DNA of 8,146 nucleotides from Peptococcaceae bacterium UBA4997 (GTDB taxonomy: Bacteria > Bacillota > Dehalobacteriia > UBA4068 > UBA4997). The stretch spans positions 6,803 to 14,948 of the forward strand of contig DGYV01000047.1 of assembly GCA_002398485.1 (NCBI GenBank). Reading direction: 5' to 3'. A program made the position numbers and the translations under genes. Below are positions 6,792-8,146 of this stretch, piece by piece (within the stretch, counting starts at the first letter, position 1; each line of letters starts with the position of its first letter). The notes below the pieces were generated by a model. That model was not told the origin of the DNA, searched no databases, and was given only the letters and a program-made list of their open reading frames with translations.

Positions 6792-6824
6792 ATGTTTTTT
6801 AGAAGGAAAAGCCAAATGGCTTGA
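6792..6824 (+). CDS. Possible leader ORF before ftsQ (10 codons, MFFRRKSQMA)
   Basis: ATG 6792 to TGA 6822-6824 encodes ten residues, MFFRRKSQMA. AGGA (6785-6788) lies only 3 nt before the ATG, which is closer than ideal. The ORF runs through the small hairpin at 6809-6822, so its translation would disrupt that hairpin. Short ORFs like this arise easily by chance; it is listed because of its position in a structured leader. Confidence 0.2.
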   Translation: MFFRRKSQMA

Positions 6825-6882
6825 AGCATATTTTAAGGGGGGCTTGGCAGTTTTGGCCATGCCCTGTTAAATATGGGAGGCA
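6809..6882 (+). promoter_or_regulatory. Structured leader of ftsQ with competing hairpins
   Basis: Three helices can be drawn. Helix 1 is AAGCC (6809-6813) with GGCTT (6818-6822). Helix A is GGGCTTGGC (6840-6848) with GCCATGCCC (6856-6864), with one T-T mismatch and a 7-nt loop. Helix B is TGCCC (6860-6864) with GGGCA-type bases 6877 and 6879-6882, bulging A6878; it covers the ftsQ ribosome binding site and is followed by seven Ts (6884-6890). A and B share GCCC and exclude each other. In addition, GCCAAA (6811-6816) could pair with TTTGGC (6852-6857) and open A. This resembles a switch or attenuator in layout only; no known riboswitch family is recognised. Confidence 0.35.
6875..6880 (+). 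promoter_or_regulatory. ftsQ ribosome binding site that decides the start
   Basis: GGGAGG lies 10 nt before ATG 6891, with a T7 run between. An in-frame ATG at 6873 overlaps this site and has none of its own, so it is rejected as the start. Confidence 0.7.
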
Positions 6883-6890
6883 GTTTTTTT

Positions 6891-7676
6891 ATGGGACAAG
6901 TAGTAAATTTACAAGAAGTTAAAAAGAAAAAAAGGAAGGCAGGTAGTGTGCGCTGGATACTTTGCCTTTTGTTTCTTTTGGCATGCGGTGTGAGCGGCTA
7001 TTTTTTGTCCCAATCCAGTATTTTTAACATAAGCGAAATTACGGTAAAGGGTAACAACCAGGTGGGTACAGCTGAAATTTTAGAGCTTTCGGGTATTGAA
7101 AAAGGGCAGCATATTTATGCGGCCAATGTAGGTAAAGCGGAAAAAATGATTGCGTCAAATTATCTTATTCAAAGGGCAGAAGTCAAGCGTAAGCTACCTA
7201 ATCATATTACGATTACCGTAAAAGAGCGTACTGCCGTAGCAGCAGTACAATTCAAGGAAGGTTTATTGCAAATAGATGCTGAAGGCTGTGTGCTCAAGGT
7301 GCAAAAGGTAGTGGAAGGCCTGCCCTTGATGATAATTTCCGGAGTTGATGATGCTCCTACGGATATGTTGCCCGGCCATATTATAGAATCCAGCAAATTA
7401 AAAACCGGTCTTTTGATTATTAACCAGCTTACGGTTGCCGATGCCGCTAATATGGTGGAAATAGATGTTACGGATACCCAGAATATAGTTGTACGCACTA
7501 ATTATTGCGTGGATATATATGTGGGCGACAGTACTTCTTTTAACGAAAAATACAAGCTGGCGGAAAAAATACTTCAAGACGAGGAGGCCAAAGGCAATTT
7601 AAGCATAACAAAATATATTGATGTTTCTATACCTGCTAAGCCTGTTATAAGCTATACAAAAACGGTTTTGGACTAA
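6891..7676 (+). CDS. ftsQ: Cell division protein FtsQ/DivIB
   Basis: Single-pass membrane protein of the divisome that links FtsB/FtsL (DivIC/FtsL) and regulates septal synthesis. From ATG 6891 it has 261 residues. The cytoplasmic tail is short and basic (KKKKRK, 11-16). One membrane segment spans about 20-40. A POTRA domain follows (about 44-112), with FNISEITVKGNNQVG (45-59), the ELSGIEKGQHIYA stretch (65-77) and the typical RKLPNHITITVKERTAVA (100-117). The beta domain continues with LLQIDAEGCVL (125-135), and YIDVSIPAKPVI (242-253) is the usual late motif. The longer frame from ATG 6873 is rejected because that codon overlaps the ribosome binding site. The gene stands apart from murA by 197 bp with a structured leader, and ftsZ follows after 150 bp with no ftsA between. 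The name DivIB would be equally correct in Firmicutes. Confidence 0.93.
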   Translation: MGQVVNLQEVKKKKRKAGSVRWILCLLFLLACGVSGYFLSQSSIFNISEITVKGNNQVGTAEILELSGIEKGQHIYAANVGKAEKMIASNYLIQRAEVKRKLPNHITITVKERTAVAAVQFKEGLLQIDAEGCVLKVQKVVEGLPLMIISGVDDAPTDMLPGHIIESSKLKTGLLIINQLTVADAANMVEIDVTDTQNIVVRTNYCVDIYVGDSTSFNEKYKLAEKILQDEEAKGNLSITKYIDVSIPAKPVISYTKTVLD

Positions 7677-7711
7677 AAGGGGATGCTGAAGCAGGGAAAT
7701 CAAATAAAATT

Positions 7712-7730
7712 AAAAAAAAAATTTTTTTTT
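7712..7730. repeat. A10T9 tract upstream of ftsZ
   Basis: Ten As (7712-7721) run directly into nine Ts (7722-7730), a nearly perfect self-complementary homopolymer block. Such A/T tracts bend and stiffen DNA and can act as UP elements for RNA polymerase; they are also prone to slippage. It lies about 30-50 bp upstream of the likely ftsZ promoter. As RNA it could form only a weak A-U hairpin, with no GC stem, so a standard terminator is unlikely. Confidence 0.85.
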
Positions 7731-7759
7731 AGCAGGTAAATTTTAACCTTGTGTGGAAA

Positions 7760-7787
7760 TTAACAAAGAATAGGCATGATTTTTAAA
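7760..7787 (+). promoter_or_regulatory. Candidate ftsZ promoter
   Basis: TTAACA (7760-7765) matches the sigma-A -35 hexamer at 5 of 6 positions. TTTAAA (7782-7787) is a fair -10 (4 of 6) after 16 nt. The A10T9 tract and the AT-rich AAATTTTAA (7738-7746) lie upstream, as a UP element would. A second pairing, TTGTGT (7749-7754) with CATGAT (7775-7780), has a spacer of 20 and is less likely. Found by eye only. Confidence 0.35.
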
Positions 7788-7811
7788 GACGAGAGCTCTT
7801 TTTATATATGG

Positions 7812-7819
7812 AAAGGGGA
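7812..7819 (+). promoter_or_regulatory. ftsZ ribosome binding site
   Basis: AAAGGGGA, with its GGGG ending 8 nt before ATG 7827, fixes the ftsZ start. The same nine bases AAAGGGGAT also occur at 7676-7684, just after the ftsQ stop, where no well-placed start codon follows. Confidence 0.8.
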
Positions 7820-7826
7820 TACATAC

Positions 7827-8146
7827 ATGGTAGACTTTGAAGATAACATGGGTGAACAGTTTGCTCATATTAAAGTAGTAGGTGTAGGCGGCGGCGGCAA
7901 CAATGCCATTAACAGAATGATTGCCAGTAACCTTATGGGTATGGAATTTATTGCCGTAAATACGGATAATCAAGCTTTGCATATTTCTAAGGCGGAAAAT
8001 TTATTACAAATAGGTTCTCGTTTAACAAAAGGATTAGGTGCAGGTGCTGATCCTGATATAGGCAGAAGAGCTGCTGAGGAAAGCCGCGATGATATTAAAA
8101 ATATCCTGGAAGGGGCGGATATGGTGTTCATTACCGCGGGTATGGG
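7827..8146 (+). CDS. ftsZ: Cell division GTPase FtsZ (N-terminal part, 3' end outside window)
   Basis: Tubulin-like GTPase that polymerises into the Z ring and recruits the divisome, including the FtsQ and FtsW encoded upstream. The window holds 106 complete codons and two further bases, about a quarter to a third of a usual ~350-400-residue FtsZ. The N-terminal GTPase domain shows [18 protein letters not shown] (15-32, nucleotide-binding loop), [11 protein letters not shown] (41-51), [19 protein letters not shown] (68-86, nucleotide-binding loop) and the start of the tubulin signature at FITAGM (101-106), cut by the window edge before GGTGTG. The T7 catalytic loop and C-terminal tail are not visible. 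ATG 7827 is supported by AAAGGGGA at good spacing. The 150-bp upstream gap with an A10T9 tract suggests ftsZ has its own promoter in addition to readthrough from ftsQ. Confidence 0.97.
   Translation, partial: MVDFEDNMGEQFAHIKVVGVGGGGNNAINRMIASNLMGMEFIAVNTDNQALHISKAENLLQIGSRLTKGLGAGADPDIGRRAAEESRDDIKNILEGADMVFITAGM

Noticed and set aside
7228..7248. 7-bp perfect inverted repeat GTACTGC/GCAGTAC inside ftsQ
   Set aside because: Short, within the conserved ERTAVA coding region of the POTRA end, and expected by chance.
7735..7748. GGTAAATTTTAACC, a rough palindrome in the ftsZ upstream region
   Set aside because: Only 5 of 7 base pairs match, in very AT-rich sequence; too weak to call an operator.
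7785..7803. AAAGA...TCTTTTT hairpin with T-run before ftsZ, as a terminator
   Set aside because: The stem is only five A/T-rich pairs; it lies where the ftsZ leader is expected to begin and would be too unstable to terminate.
7743..7982. Minus-strand 79-codon frame over the ftsZ start
   Set aside because: Antisense to the conserved FtsZ N-terminus and its promoter region, with no recognisable domain.

Overview
This window is a stretch of the dcw (division and cell wall) cluster, read entirely on the + strand. The order is murD (3' part) - ftsW/spoVE - murG - murC - murB - murA - ftsQ/divIB - ftsZ (5' part). All eight products are recognisable from family motifs, and no mobile element, tRNA, rRNA, CRISPR array or foreign-looking gene was seen. 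Low to moderate GC, strong AGGAGG-type ribosome binding sites, frequent TTG starts, a short type II-like MurB, and murB-murA lying between murC and ftsQ all point to the Bacillota (Firmicutes). A Negativicutes or Clostridia relative is my best guess; the genus cannot be fixed from this sequence.

Positions 1-6693 form a tight run of genes for cytoplasmic and membrane steps of peptidoglycan synthesis. The gaps are 4-38 nt, and two ribosome binding sites (murG, murB) overlap the stop codon of the gene before, so translational coupling is likely. MurA and MurB make UDP-MurNAc, MurC and MurD add L-Ala and D-Glu, MurG makes lipid II, and FtsW polymerises it at the septum. Several start codons need correcting from the longest open frame: ftsW TTG 816, murG ATG 1927, murB ATG 4444, ftsQ ATG 6891.

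Positions 6694-6890 (197 bp, between murA and ftsQ) and 7677-7826 (150 bp, between ftsQ and ftsZ) are the only real non-coding gaps. The first is AT-rich, then carries an imperfect inverted repeat, a possible 10-residue leader ORF, and several short RNA hairpins, two of which compete for the same bases and one of which covers the ftsQ ribosome binding site. The second holds an A10T9 tract and probably the ftsZ promoter. No ftsA lies between ftsQ and ftsZ, where many bacteria have it.

I do not see a new protein system here. The observations most worth following up are at the RNA/DNA level: a hairpin that can sequester the murA ribosome binding site with an anti-Shine-Dalgarno-like arm, a strong near-perfect stem-loop inside the early murB coding region, the possible two-state leader before ftsQ, and the A10T9 tract before ftsZ. 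All of these are predictions by eye and were not computed with a folding program.
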